Source: JABDIY01 sp963751955
Lineage (GTDB): Bacteria; Actinomycetota; Acidimicrobiia; Acidimicrobiales; SZUA-35
Assembly: GCA_963751955.1 (NCBI GenBank)
Contig: CAVVWM010000002.1
Coordinates: 781,780 to 845,779 of the forward strand
Reading direction: 5' to 3'
Length of the DNA: 64,000 nucleotides
Shown: positions 46,518-55,754 of the stretch, piece by piece
Layout: the number at the start of each line of letters is the position of its first letter
Numbering within the stretch: the first letter of the stretch is position 1
The notes under the pieces: generated by a model
What the model saw: the letters and a program-made list of their open reading frames with translations, nothing else
The model's database searches: none
Told to the model about the DNA's origin: nothing
Program-made: the position numbers and the translations under genes

Positions 46518-48067
46518 TGTTGGCCCAGGCTGTCCAGACGCCCGAGGTTCCCTGGTCCCTGCTGTGGCCATTCCTGCTCACCGCAGTGGGTGCGGTGATC
46601 CTCGTGACTATCAGCTCGCTGATCCCCGAGGTTCGGGAACGTAGTTTCCCGGCCTTCTACACCGCAGCAATGGCGGTTGGTTCGGGTGTGTCTCTCTATT
46701 GGATCTGGAATCGCGTGACCGATGCCGGCGGCCGGATCGTTGTCCTCGACGGTGCCCTGAGCATTGACTACTTCACACTTTTCATTGCAGCCATCATCTC
46801 GGTGTCGGTGTTTTTCACCGCCCTGTTCCTGGATGACTACCTCCGAAGAGAAGGGCTGGATGGGCCCGAATGGTATGTTCTGGTGCTTCTGTCAGCCTCG
46901 GGTGGCCTGATGATGGCTGCCGCCGAGGATCTCATCGTCACGTTTCTCGGCCTCGAGATTCTGTCCATCGCCGTATATGTTCTCGCCGCACTTCACCTGC
47001 GCCGATCCGAGAGCCAAGAAGCCGGCTTCAAGTACTTCGTGTTGGGAGCATTGTCGTCAGCGTTCTTCCTATACGGCATCGCAATGATCTACGGCGCAAC
47101 CGGGTCAACGAGGCTTTCCGAGATCGGTGCGGTGCTTACGCTCACCAACGATCGGGGTCTGACCCCTGTAGAAGACTCGTCGCTGTTGCTTGCCGGCATG
47201 GCCCTTCTGCTGGTTGGTTTCGGCTTCAAGATCTCCGCAGCACCCTTCCACTTCTGGACCCCTGATGTCTATCAGGGCGCACCGACTCCAATTGTCGGAT
47301 TCATGGCCTCAACAGTGAAAGTGGCGGGAGTTGCTGGCTTCGCCCGCGTATTCCTGTCCGCATTTGGTCAAGTGGGTGCTGACTGGCGGCCGGTCGTTGG
47401 CGCCATGGCCTTGCTTTCGATCGTCGTAGGTTCATTCCTTGCCATCCGCCAGGACAACGTGAAACGTATGTTGGCCTATTCCTCTATCAGCCACGCCGGC
47501 TTCATTCTCATCGGGCTCTACGCAGCTGGGTCGACCGACAACGCAGTAGCCGTCCTCGGCTCGCGCTCGTTGCTGTTCTACCTGTTTGCCTACACGGTGA
47601 TGGTCGGCGGCAGCTTCGGCGTGGCCACCCTGGTCGGACAACGCGGTGACGGAGCCCACAGTCTCACCGACTACGCAGGGCTCTCCGCCCGCAAGCCGCT
47701 CCTTGCGGCATTGCTCGTTGTGCTGCTTTTCGCTCAGGCCGGCATTCCGTTCACCAGTGGTTTTTGGGCCAAGTTCGGTGTGATCGAGGCTGCTGTGCGA
47801 GGCGAGAGCTATGTACTAGCCGGTGCCGCCATGGTGGCTGCGGTGGTGGGTGCCTACCTCTATCTGAAGATCATCGTAAGCATGTTCCTGACCTCAGCCG
47901 AAACAACCGATGAGGGCGTTGTCGTGAACTCGGGTAGTTCGATCGTGCTTGCGCCAGCTGCGGTTGTGGCAATCGTGGCTGCGGTGGTTGCGACACTGTT
48001 ATGGGGTGTGCTCCCCGACCTCGGAGGCGATCTCCTGCGCTCTGCGGCAAGCACATTCATCCGGTAA
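46514..48067 (+). CDS. nuoN: NADH-quinone oxidoreductase subunit N
   Basis: 517 residues, start overlapping nuoM by 4 bases. Key segments are EDLIVTFLGLEILSIAVYVLA, GFGFKISAAPFHFWTPDVYQGAPTPIVGFMA and VKRMLAYSSISHAGFILIG. It is the third proton-pumping subunit and the last gene of the operon. No terminator hairpin with a T-run is obvious after it. Confidence 0.94.
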   Translation: MMLAQAVQTPEVPWSLLWPFLLTAVGAVILVTISSLIPEVRERSFPAFYTAAMAVGSGVSLYWIWNRVTDAGGRIVVLDGALSIDYFTLFIAAIISVSVFFTALFLDDYLRREGLDGPEWYVLVLLSASGGLMMAAAEDLIVTFLGLEILSIAVYVLAALHLRRSESQEAGFKYFVLGALSSAFFLYGIAMIYGATGSTRLSEIGAVLTLTNDRGLTPVEDSSLLLAGMALLLVGFGFKISAAPFHFWTPDVYQGAPTPIVGFMASTVKVAGVAGFARVFLSAFGQVGADWRPVVGAMALLSIVVGSFLAIRQDNVKRMLAYSSISHAGFILIGLYAAGSTDNAVAVLGSRSLLFYLFAYTVMVGGSFGVATLVGQRGDGAHSLTDYAGLSARKPLLAALLVVLLFAQAGIPFTSGFWAKFGVIEAAVRGESYVLAGAAMVAAVVGAYLYLKIIVSMFLTSAETTDEGVVVNSGSSIVLAPAAVVAIVAAVVATLLWGVLPDLGGDLLRSAASTFIR

Positions 48068-48201
48068 CTTCCCGATTCCCTCCGGGGGCCTCCTGCGTCG
48101 CCGGTTGCTTGTTGGCCTCCGCTCGCCTTCTCACTCGGTTTTGTTCGGTCTGCGCGAAACCTTCGGTCGACGAACCGGCCCTGGGAGAATGTTTGGCGAG
48201 C
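48068..48201. other. nuoN 3' flank with single-copy relative of the array sequences
   Basis: This 134-base convergent gap holds no gene. It contains ccctccgggggcc about 14 bases after the nuoN stop, as also found directly after the ecm stop, and then cctccgctcgccttctcac, close to words in arrays A and B. It is read as a single or decayed unit of the same family. No T-run follows any hairpin. Confidence 0.5.
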
Positions 48202-49578
48202 TTATGTCTGAGTGGCAGTTTCTAGGGCCTTGGCAGCACCAAGCAAGGCAAGATCACCTCGGGGTGAACCGATCAGCTGAGCGCCGACCGGCAGTCCGGC
48301 CTCGGTGAATCCAGCGGGTAGCGAGAGTGCCGGCAGACCCATCTGCGTAATTCTGGAAACGGCTCGCATCCAGGTGATGTACCGCTCCATTGGGACACCA
48401 TTGATTTGGGTCGGGTACTCGTTCTCTATCGAAAATGGGCTCAACTGGGTGACGGGTCCGATCATCAGATCGAAGTCGGAGAAGAACTGGCAGGCCCGGT
48501 CCCACAATGTCTTGGTCGCCTGGACGGCCTGTGCCACCTCGATTCCCGAAAGTGCGAGACCTCGGCGGATCTCGTCTTGGACGGTCTCCTTCATCTCCGA
48601 CAATCTGTCGGTGCGTCGGCCCCTCGGGCTGTGGGCCATACCCCAGGATCGGAGCGTTTCGAACGCATAGTCAGCGCCTTCGAAGTCCGGTTCGGCTTCG
48701 GTCACCTGCCAACCGAGCGCTTCACATGTGAGGCGCAACCGGGCGAGAATTGATGTGATTTCGGGCTCGACTGGGAGGCCTCCCAATGTCTCACTCCACG
48801 CCACTCTTAGCGGACGATCCGCAGGTGAAATCCTGACCGGCACCTCGAGCCCTCGGTTGGTGGGGTCGCGGTGATCCGGTGTGGCCAGGACCGACAACAA
48901 CAGTGCCACGTCGTCGACCGATCGACCCATTGCCCCGGTGATCCCGTAGTTGTTGTAGGGGTCTTCAGCTGCAGGGTGGGGGATTACCCCCATCGAGGTT
49001 CTGAAGCCAACGATGTTGTTCCAGGCAGCCGGATTTCGCAACGAGCCGCCCAGGTCGCTTCCGTCGGCGATGGCCAGCATCCCGGTCTGTAATCCCACCG
49101 CAGCCCCTCCCGACGAGCCTCCGGCGACCTTTGAGTGGTCGAAGGGATTCACGGTGGTTCCATACACCGGATTGAACGTGTGTGAACCAGCACCGAGTTC
49201 GGGCGTATTTGTCTTGCCGACAGCAACCGCTCCCGCGTCGGTCATGCGCTGCACGAGCAGGCTGTCTGCCAGGGGGCGATTCTCGGCCCAGATGGGCGAG
49301 CCGTAGGTCGTGGGGAAGTCCTTTGTTTCGGTGAGGTCCTTGTGAGCGGTGACCAAGCCCGCCAGGCGACCGGGATCCTGGCCCGCTGCGATCTTGGCGT
49401 CCACTGCTTTGGCTCGTGCTCGCCCTACGTCGGGGTCCAACGCAACGAGAGCATTCACCGAAGGATTCACTTTGTTGATCCGGCCAAGGTGAGCCTCGAG
49501 TAGTTCGGTGGCTGACGTCTTTCCTGACCGCAGTAGTTGAAGCTGGTCGTGGGCAGAAAGTTCACACAGCTCCGACAT
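48202..49578 (-). CDS. Amidase-signature-family amidase
   Basis: 458 residues from ATG 49578 (SELCELSAHDQLQLLRSGK). The catalytic Ser-cisSer-Lys triad is visible: Lys in TAHKDLTET, the cis-Ser in the GGSSGGAAVG loop, and the nucleophile region GSDLGGSLRNPAAW. The C-terminal GLPALSLPAGFTEAGLPVGAQLIG is standard. The GatB/GatC partners are absent from the window, so a stand-alone amidase is likely rather than GatA. The frame continues upstream to 49731 but would overlap the divergent gene. Confidence 0.88.
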   Translation of the reverse strand: MSELCELSAHDQLQLLRSGKTSATELLEAHLGRINKVNPSVNALVALDPDVGRARAKAVDAKIAAGQDPGRLAGLVTAHKDLTETKDFPTTYGSPIWAENRPLADSLLVQRMTDAGAVAVGKTNTPELGAGSHTFNPVYGTTVNPFDHSKVAGGSSGGAAVGLQTGMLAIADGSDLGGSLRNPAAWNNIVGFRTSMGVIPHPAAEDPYNNYGITGAMGRSVDDVALLLSVLATPDHRDPTNRGLEVPVRISPADRPLRVAWSETLGGLPVEPEITSILARLRLTCEALGWQVTEAEPDFEGADYAFETLRSWGMAHSPRGRRTDRLSEMKETVQDEIRRGLALSGIEVAQAVQATKTLWDRACQFFSDFDLMIGPVTQLSPFSIENEYPTQINGVPMERYITWMRAVSRITQMGLPALSLPAGFTEAGLPVGAQLIGSPRGDLALLGAAKALETATQT

Positions 49579-49658
49579 GATGAACACCGTATTCGCCCGG
49601 CTGGGCCGCGATCGCATTGGTTTGTGAGAGCGACGACCAGCCGACGTACGCTCGTCTA

Positions 49659-51920
49659 ATGGCTGATCGCACCGCATTTCGTACCTGCCCACTGTGTGAG
49701 GCTGGGTGTGGTTTGGAAATCGAACTGACAACCAAGCCGGACGGGAGTGAGGAAGTAAGGCGGATTCGAGGCGATCAGAACGACGTTTTCAGCGCGGGAT
49801 TCATCTGCCCGAAAGGATCGACGCTGAAGCACCTCCATGAGGATCCCGATTGGCTGCGCCAGCCTCACGTGAAGCGGAATGGGCAGTTCGAACCGGTCTC
49901 CTGGGACGAAGCGTTCGAGACAGTTGCGGCGGGTCTGGCGCCGATTCTGGCAGCAGGTGACCGCCATGCAGTGGGCATCTATCTCGGAAATCCGAATGCT
50001 CACAACCTCGCCCCCATGTTCTACAACCGCGGGCTCATCAAGAGCATCGGTTCCCACAACGTGTTCAGCGCCTCCACCGTCGATCAACGGCCGAAGGAGG
50101 TCTCGACTGCGATGTTATTCGGCTCTGTCGCCGTGCCGGTTCCAGACCTCGATCGAACCGACTACTTGCTGATGTTGGGCGCCAATCCGCTTGCTAGCAA
50201 TGGATCGTTGTGTACCGCCCCCGATTTCCCCGGCCGGCTGAAGCGCATTCAGGAGCGCGGTGGCAAGGTGGTCGTTGTCGACCCCCGTCGTAGCGAGACC
50301 GCCGAAATGGCCGACCTGCACCTTGCGATCCGACCCAACGGTGATTCATACCTGCTGGCCGCCTTGGTGAACGTGATGTTGGCTGACGGCTTGGCTGTGC
50401 CCGGGCGACTGGGCAGGTACACATCAGGGCTGGACCAATTGCCAGCGCTCTTCGCCCCCTTTGCACCAGAAGCGGTCGCGGAGCGGGTCGGGCTCGGCGC
50501 CGAGGTGATTCGTGCACTGGCTTTTGAGCTGACGTCCGCTCCAACCGCTGCGGTTTATGGCCGGATCGGAACAACGTGCCAAGAGTTCGGGACGCTCACC
50601 AGCTGGTTGGTGGATGTTGTCAACCTTCTGTCAGGAAACCTCGACAGCGTCGGCGGTGCAATGTTCACGACCCATGCTGCGGGTCAGCCCTCAACCAAGG
50701 GCAAGCCCGGGATCGGAAGAGGGTTCCGGGTGGGGGGAAAGAAGAGTCGTGTGAGCGGCACAGCGTCGACATTCGGCGAGTTTCCGGTCACGGTGATGGC
50801 CGAGGAGATCGAAACCGAGGGATCCGGAAGGGTTCGCGCCATGGTGACGGTCGGAGGAAACCCAGTGAGTTCCAACCCCAACGTGGGCAGGGTGGACGCC
50901 GCCTTTGCTTCGCTTGATTTCATGGTGTCGGTTGATCCATACATCAACGAAACCACGAGGCACGCCGACGTGATTCTCCCGCCTCCGTCACCACTGCAGA
51001 AATCCCACTACGACCTCGCACTCCTCCAGTTTGGTGTGCGCAATATCGCCAACTACAGCCCCGCTGTGCTTCCTTTGGAGGAGGGCCAAATGGACGAGGG
51101 CCGAATTCTCCTACGTCTCACCGCAGTCTTTTCGGGGGAGGCGGCGAGCGGTCCTGTAGCCGAAGCCGTGGCCGACAACATCGATCACATGACGGCCACG
51201 GCGATCGCAACCTCCGCCACAAAGGACGACTTCAGTAGCGCGGCCGGACGAGATGCAGACGATCTGATCGCCCAAACGGGCCGAACCGGGCCGGAGCGCC
51301 TATTGGATCTCACGCTACGAACGGGACCCTTTGGCGATGGCTTCGGATCAACTCCGAGCGGCATCTCGATGGACGTGATGGAAGCGAATCCTCATGGCGT
51401 GGATCTCGGACCGCTTGACGAGCATCGCATTCCAGATCTCTTGCGGACCCAATCCGGAACAATCGAATTGCTGAATGAAGCGATCCTCAGTGAAATCCAG
51501 CGTTTGGCCGGCACCGTCGCTGAGGAGCCACCGGCGATGATTCTTGTCGGTCGACGACATATCAGATCCAACAACTCGTGGATGCACAACGTCCGCGTGC
51601 TGACCAAGGGGCGTAATCGTTGCACCCTTCAGATCCACCCCGACGATGCGGATCGCCTAGGACTGGAGGATGGCGCAGCCGCCAAGGTTGTCAGTCGAGT
51701 CGGCGAAGTGGTCATCGACTGTGAGAGAACCGACATTGTCCGACCCGGCGTAGTGAGCATCCCCCACGGATTCGGTCAGGGTGTCGAGGGAGTGCAGCTT
51801 CGAGTGGCGTCGGAGTATCGCGGCGTCAACACCAACGTGCTCACCGATGAGTACTTACGAGACCCGATCACTGGCAACATCGCATTCAACGGTGTACCCG
51901 TCGAGGTGTCTCCCGCCTAA
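49659..51920 (+). CDS. Molybdopterin oxidoreductase, formate dehydrogenase/nitrate reductase-like
   Basis: 753 residues from ATG 49659. The N terminus binds a [4Fe-4S] cluster: CPLCEAGCGLEIE, then FICPKGSTLKHL. MGD-domain features are MLGANPLASNG, VVVDPRRSETAEMAD, VTVGGNPVSSNPN and ADVILPPPSPLQKS. The C-terminal beta-barrel domain is complete (LGLEDGAAAKVVSR). There is no Tat signal, so the enzyme should be cytoplasmic. The position after the cluster Cys offers no clear Sec or Cys metal ligand, so the substrate is unknown. A second enzyme of the family is at 59571. Confidence 0.85.
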   Translation: MADRTAFRTCPLCEAGCGLEIELTTKPDGSEEVRRIRGDQNDVFSAGFICPKGSTLKHLHEDPDWLRQPHVKRNGQFEPVSWDEAFETVAAGLAPILAAGDRHAVGIYLGNPNAHNLAPMFYNRGLIKSIGSHNVFSASTVDQRPKEVSTAMLFGSVAVPVPDLDRTDYLLMLGANPLASNGSLCTAPDFPGRLKRIQERGGKVVVVDPRRSETAEMADLHLAIRPNGDSYLLAALVNVMLADGLAVPGRLGRYTSGLDQLPALFAPFAPEAVAERVGLGAEVIRALAFELTSAPTAAVYGRIGTTCQEFGTLTSWLVDVVNLLSGNLDSVGGAMFTTHAAGQPSTKGKPGIGRGFRVGGKKSRVSGTASTFGEFPVTVMAEEIETEGSGRVRAMVTVGGNPVSSNPNVGRVDAAFASLDFMVSVDPYINETTRHADVILPPPSPLQKSHYDLALLQFGVRNIANYSPAVLPLEEGQMDEGRILLRLTAVFSGEAASGPVAEAVADNIDHMTATAIATSATKDDFSSAAGRDADDLIAQTGRTGPERLLDLTLRTGPFGDGFGSTPSGISMDVMEANPHGVDLGPLDEHRIPDLLRTQSGTIELLNEAILSEIQRLAGTVAEEPPAMILVGRRHIRSNNSWMHNVRVLTKGRNRCTLQIHPDDADRLGLEDGAAAKVVSRVGEVVIDCERTDIVRPGVVSIPHGFGQGVEGVQLRVASEYRGVNTNVLTDEYLRDPITGNIAFNGVPVEVSPA

Positions 51921-51932
51921 CGACGCGGTGAC

Positions 51933-53052
51933 TCATCCGCCCGAAACAGCGGAGTCGCCCTCGGGACCGGCGACCAGATCGTCGTATGGATCGTCGAGCC
52001 AGTGTTCTGGAAGAGATACAACCTGTGGGCCTCGGGTGTGTCCTCGTGCAACCCGACGATTTTCTTCTGGTAGCGAAACGTGTGGGACTTGAGCGAGGAG
52101 AACAGCGAGTTCATCGAGCGAATCGATTTGGCCGAGCTGACGGCGGATTTCGCCACCGATCGGGTAACCCTTCAGATACCACGCAGTGTGTTTGCGGAAC
52201 TCTCGTAGTCCCTTGTATTCGCCGAACCAGGCCACCAATTCCTTGGCGTGTTCGGCCATCAGCAGTGTGACCTCAGATGTTCGAGGGACCTCCGGCAGCG
52301 GCTCTCCGGCGAAGGCGGCATCGAGATGTGAGAACAACCACGGGCGTCCCAGGCAGCCCCGACCGATGACAACGCCATCACATCCGGTCTGCTCAACCAT
52401 TGCCATTGCGTCGGAGGCTTCCCAGATGTCGCCGTTGCCGTACACCGGTATCTCGGCTGGAAGGGCCTGTCGCAATGCCGAGATCGTTGACCAATCTGCC
52501 CTGCCGCTGTAGAGCTGGGCTGCGGTTCGTCCGTGCAGCGCAACCGCTGCAATACCAACCTCGCTGGCGATCTGACCGGTGTCAAGGTACGTGATGATGA
52601 TCGTCGTCGATGCCAACTCTGAACTTGATTGTCACCGGTACATCGCCCGCTGCGTCAACGGCGGATCGAAGCAAGTTGCGCAGGAGATTTCGCTTGTACG
52701 GCAGAGCCGATCCACCGCCGTTTCGGGTGACCTTTCGAACCGGGCAGCCAAGGTTCAGGTCAAAATGATCGATGCCCTCGGTGTCGAGCAGCTTCCTGAT
52801 CGCTTCACCAACGATGACCGGATCAACGGCCGCAAGTTGAAGGCTCCGGGGGAACTCATCCTCTGCGAACTGCGCAAGCTTCATCGTCTTTTCGTTGCCC
52901 TCGACGACAGCCTTCGCGGAGATCATCTCGCTGACGTACAGACCCCCGCCGTAGCGGCGGCACAGGCGTCGGAACGGCGCGTTCGTAACCCCGGCCATCG
53001 GGGCCAGTACCACCTTGGGGATATTGCCCTCGGAGAACAGTCGGGTCGACAT
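51933..53052 (-). CDS. dus: tRNA-dihydrouridine synthase, with frame break
   Basis: The first frame, from ATG 53052, has VVLAPMAGVTNAPFRRLCRR (FMN site), the catalytic Cys in LNLGCPVRKVTRNGGGSAL and KFRVGIDDDH. The family continues one frame on with TYLDTGQIASEVG, VALHGRTAAQLYSG, VYGNGDIW and DGVVIGRGCLGRPWLF. Removing one base near 52590-52598 gives about 372 residues, normal for DusB. Motifs on both sides are intact, so a sequencing indel is more likely than a dead gene. The enzyme reduces uridine in the tRNA D-loop. Confidence 0.85.
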
Positions 53053-53114
53053 GACAGCAAACCAGCATAGAGGCGGTGTTCATCTCTTTGGTAGGACGAC
53101 GGTAGCGACCGCTA

Positions 53115-54023
53115 TCAGATTCCGGGGTCGATCCCAGTCATTGCAATTGAGAGATCCCATAGGCGATTGGCCAGTTCAGGGTTGCGGGCGGTTGATGTCG
53201 ACTTCACCTGTGTTGCCGGCCCGGCCGTCTCGCCTCGCTTGCTCGGTCCGAAGTAGTCGCCACCCCGTGCCGCGGGCCCGGTGGCCGCCAGAAGGGTCGG
53301 CCACGCACCCGCTGCGGCGGAGTTGAAGATTGGTCGAACCAAGGGAACGACCAACTTCATCCACGACGGCATTGTGCGAAACAGTTCGGTTTCTGCAATG
53401 CCGGGATGGCATCCGACGGCAATGGTGGGCGAGTTCTGATCTCTGAGGCGTCGATCGAGTTCGTACATGAACAGCAGATTGCTCAGTTTGCTTTGTCCGT
53501 ACCGGGCCCGTGCGTCGTAGCCGTCGTGTGCGTCGATGTCATCGAAATACATTTTGGCGCCCTTGTGGGCGAGGCTGCTGGTGAGGACCACGCGACTGTT
53601 CTCGGTCTGGCCCAGCTTGGGCAATAGCAGTGCGGTTAGCGCAAAGGTCCCGAGGTGGTTCACGCCGAACTGTGACTCGAAGCCATCTGCGGTGTGTTCC
53701 AGTGGTGGGACCATGATTCCGGCGTTGTTGATGAGAACGTCGAGTTGTGGCTCCTGGGCGACCCGCTCCGCTGCAGCCCTGACGCTGGCTAGATCGGCTT
53801 GGTCGAGCTGGATTACGTCCAGATCCGCCTTGGGGATCGCTGTGTGAATCTGATCGATGGCCTCCATGGCACGGCGCGATGAGCGACAACCCATCAGAAC
53901 CCGGCCTCCCTTGGAAGCCAACGCTTTGGTGGTCTCGAACCCGAGGCCGGCATTTGCGCCGGTGACGAGGAAGGTGCGACCTGACTGATCGGTGAGGTCG
54001 TCGGCGGTGAATCCTTGGGTCAT
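53115..54023 (-). CDS. Short-chain dehydrogenase/reductase
   Basis: 302 residues. The NAD(P) motif is TGANAGLG at residues 21-28, NNAGIM follows the fourth strand, and the catalytic pair is in YGQSK with a preceding Ser (LTSSLAHKG). The basic residues after the second strand (CRSSRR) suggest NADP. The layout resembles retinol-dehydrogenase-like or light-dependent protochlorophyllide-reductase-like SDRs of actinobacteria; the substrate is unknown. Confidence 0.85.
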   Translation of the reverse strand: MTQGFTADDLTDQSGRTFLVTGANAGLGFETTKALASKGGRVLMGCRSSRRAMEAIDQIHTAIPKADLDVIQLDQADLASVRAAAERVAQEPQLDVLINNAGIMVPPLEHTADGFESQFGVNHLGTFALTALLLPKLGQTENSRVVLTSSLAHKGAKMYFDDIDAHDGYDARARYGQSKLSNLLFMYELDRRLRDQNSPTIAVGCHPGIAETELFRTMPSWMKLVVPLVRPIFNSAAAGAWPTLLAATGPAARGGDYFGPSKRGETAGPATQVKSTSTARNPELANRLWDLSIAMTGIDPGI

Positions 54024-54097
54024 CCGTCAGACCCTAGACCGCTCGGATTCGGTTGGACCATCGTTTCGGTGGCCGATGGCGGCCACCGGGCCAGAAT

Positions 54098-54595
54098 TTA
54101 GCGAACCTCTTCGGCGTCGCGTCGACTCGACGCACGTCGCTCCGCAAAGACCTTTTTCCAGTCTTGCATGAGCCGGCGGTCGGTGCGCCTGCGTTCGGGC
54201 TCCCCGGCTGAGTCCGGATCATCGAGAACGTCCGCAACGGCCGTCAGCGCTTGCGTGATCGATTCCGGTATGGAAATCGTCGCCGACACAAAGGCGTGTT
54301 CGCTGTCTCGAAGGTAACTGGCGTCGTAGGTGGCAACCAGGATGACCTCGGTACCAGGACTCAGATGGCGGATCTCTTCCAGCACCTCGGTGCCTCTCAG
54401 GCCCGGGGAATCGTCGGCGAGCAACAGCAGAGCCGGCTTGAGGATCCTGCATGCATCGATAGACATCACGGCGTTGGTGACCTCACGCACGATTTCGAAG
54501 CGATCGTGGGTCTGGACCAAGTAGCGCGCCGCAACGCGGGCCCCTGGTTCTGAGACCGCTATCACAGCGGTGTAGATGTCCTGCGGGGAATCCAT
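54098..54595 (-). CDS. Response-regulator receiver-like protein with altered phosphoacceptor site
   Basis: 165 residues from ATG 54595. The fold is that of a CheY-type receiver (TAVIAVSEPGARVAARYLV, KPALLLLADDSPGLRG, GTEVILVATYDA), with a short charged tail (RRRTDRRLMQDW). The strand-3 end, where the phosphoacceptor Asp lies four residues before Pro, reads A-D-D-S-P, so Ala occupies that position and the neighbouring Asp pair may or may not substitute. The upstream gene is the remnant of a histidine kinase. No output domain is present. Confidence 0.65.
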   Translation of the reverse strand: MDSPQDIYTAVIAVSEPGARVAARYLVQTHDRFEIVREVTNAVMSIDACRILKPALLLLADDSPGLRGTEVLEEIRHLSPGTEVILVATYDASYLRDSEHAFVSATISIPESITQALTAVADVLDDPDSAGEPERRRTDRRLMQDWKKVFAERRASSRRDAEEVR

Positions 54596-54603
54596 CAACG
54601 GGT

Positions 54604-54767
54604 CTATCGGCAGATCTGCGACACTTGTTGAGCGCTGATCGGGATCGACACGATGAAACGTGAACCGATGCCAAGCGCGCTATCCGCCACCAGGGATCCC
54701 CCATGAGCTTCAGCGATCGCTTTGCTGATACGCAATCCCGATCCGCTTCCCCCGGTTGCCCCTAAGG
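54604..54767 (-). pseudogene. Histidine-kinase C-terminal remnant
   Basis: Only the end of an HATPase domain remains: GGSGSGLRISKAIAEAHGG (G2 box and following helix), SLVADSALGIGSRFIVSIP and a stop at 54604, nine bases before the receiver gene. Upstream of about 54767 the frame meets the palindrome and the end of the lipoprotein gene, with no other kinase sequence. It was probably the partner of the 54098 receiver and has lost its sensor, dimerisation and most of its catalytic domain. Confidence 0.65.
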
Positions 54768-54778
54768 GGTCAGACCCC
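54759..54778. repeat. Nested palindrome at the histidine-kinase breakpoint
   Basis: cccctaaggggtcagacccc holds two overlapping inverted repeats, cccctaagggg and ggggtcagacccc. It marks the point where kinase similarity stops and overlaps the stop codon of the lipoprotein gene. Sequences of the ggggtcagacccc type recur in many bacterial genomes near small repeats; no element boundary is visible here. Confidence 0.6.
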
Positions 54779-55630
54779 GGACTTCTCCCGGTGCTGGCCG
54801 TTGAAGTCCTCGATGTCGATGTTGCAGTCCGACAGCGTGGAGAATAGATCTACCAGTGCGGCGTTCTCCGACGGGCTTCCCTGCGAGAAGCTGAGCAGGG
54901 TGGTGAGATCAGCCGTGTCGACAAAACAGGTCGCTTGCTCGGTCGAAAGGTTGCTGTCTTCCATCAAGCCGTCGATGAAGAGCTGGCGGCCGATTTCGGT
55001 CTCGAGTAGCCCGGCGATTAGTTCGACGTCTGCGTCCGACATCGCCGTGGTCCCGCCCGAATCAGGATCAGAACCACCAACGACCTCATTCCCGTCGGCT
55101 TCTTCTGGGACGATCCCGCACACTTGCTCCTCGTATGCCTCCATGCGATCGCTGGCTGCCTCGATCGATTCGTTGTTCACGATCTCGGGATCCATGGCGC
55201 TGAACGCCTGGAAGTAGTCGTAGTCGTTGGTTTCCAACGCTTCGGCGAACGCTTCGACTGCTGTTTTGCTGAGTTCGTAGTCCCCCGCAAGCGCTCCCGG
55301 AATGACGTCGTCAGCGTCGGCGATGAATTCAGCCCATGCGTCAGCGATCCGCTTTGCGTTCTCTGGGCTGAAGTCGTTGGAGATGTCGATCTCGTCCTCC
55401 AGCTCGTCGAGTGTCACGGCCAAATTGCAGTAGGCCTCGACCCGCTCCGCCTCGGACAGGGAGGTCGCAACGGTCGGCGACTGGGCAGTTGTGGTGTCCT
55501 CAGCCGACAAAGCCAAGTCTTGCTCGGGTTCTTTGGAAACGTCACCGCCCGAGTCGCAGGCTGACAACGTCAGCCCGGCCGCCGCCAGGAGGGCTATCCA
55601 GATACGGGCGCAGCGCGACAACGAATCCAT
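54770..55630 (-). CDS. Lipoprotein of unknown function
   Basis: 286 residues from ATG 55630. The signal peptide DSLSRCARIWIALLAAAGLTLSAC ends in a lipobox (LSAC), so the mature protein begins at Cys and is anchored outside the membrane. The rest is acidic and helical, with a Gly/Ser/Thr-rich linker near the middle and two similar-sized helical parts (ERVEAYCNLAVTLDELEDEI and SDADVELIAGLLETEIGRQLF). Four Cys in the mature part could form disulfides. No family recognised. The C-terminal end (FNGQHREKSGV) runs into the palindrome and may not be original. Confidence 0.7.
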   Translation of the reverse strand: MDSLSRCARIWIALLAAAGLTLSACDSGGDVSKEPEQDLALSAEDTTTAQSPTVATSLSEAERVEAYCNLAVTLDELEDEIDISNDFSPENAKRIADAWAEFIADADDVIPGALAGDYELSKTAVEAFAEALETNDYDYFQAFSAMDPEIVNNESIEAASDRMEAYEEQVCGIVPEEADGNEVVGGSDPDSGGTTAMSDADVELIAGLLETEIGRQLFIDGLMEDSNLSTEQATCFVDTADLTTLLSFSQGSPSENAALVDLFSTLSDCNIDIEDFNGQHREKSGV

Positions 55631-55754
55631 ACAATTCTCTTCGGGCTCTGCCCTGGCGTGCTTGAGTCCGCTGACACGGTTCCAGATCCCCCTTTTGCAG
55701 ATGGAGCGTTTCAACTTCTGCAGATGGGCGTGTCAACGCGTATCGTGAACTGGT

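Noticed and set aside
48068..48201. Rho-independent terminator after nuoN
   Set aside because: GC-rich inverted segments exist but none is followed by a T-run.
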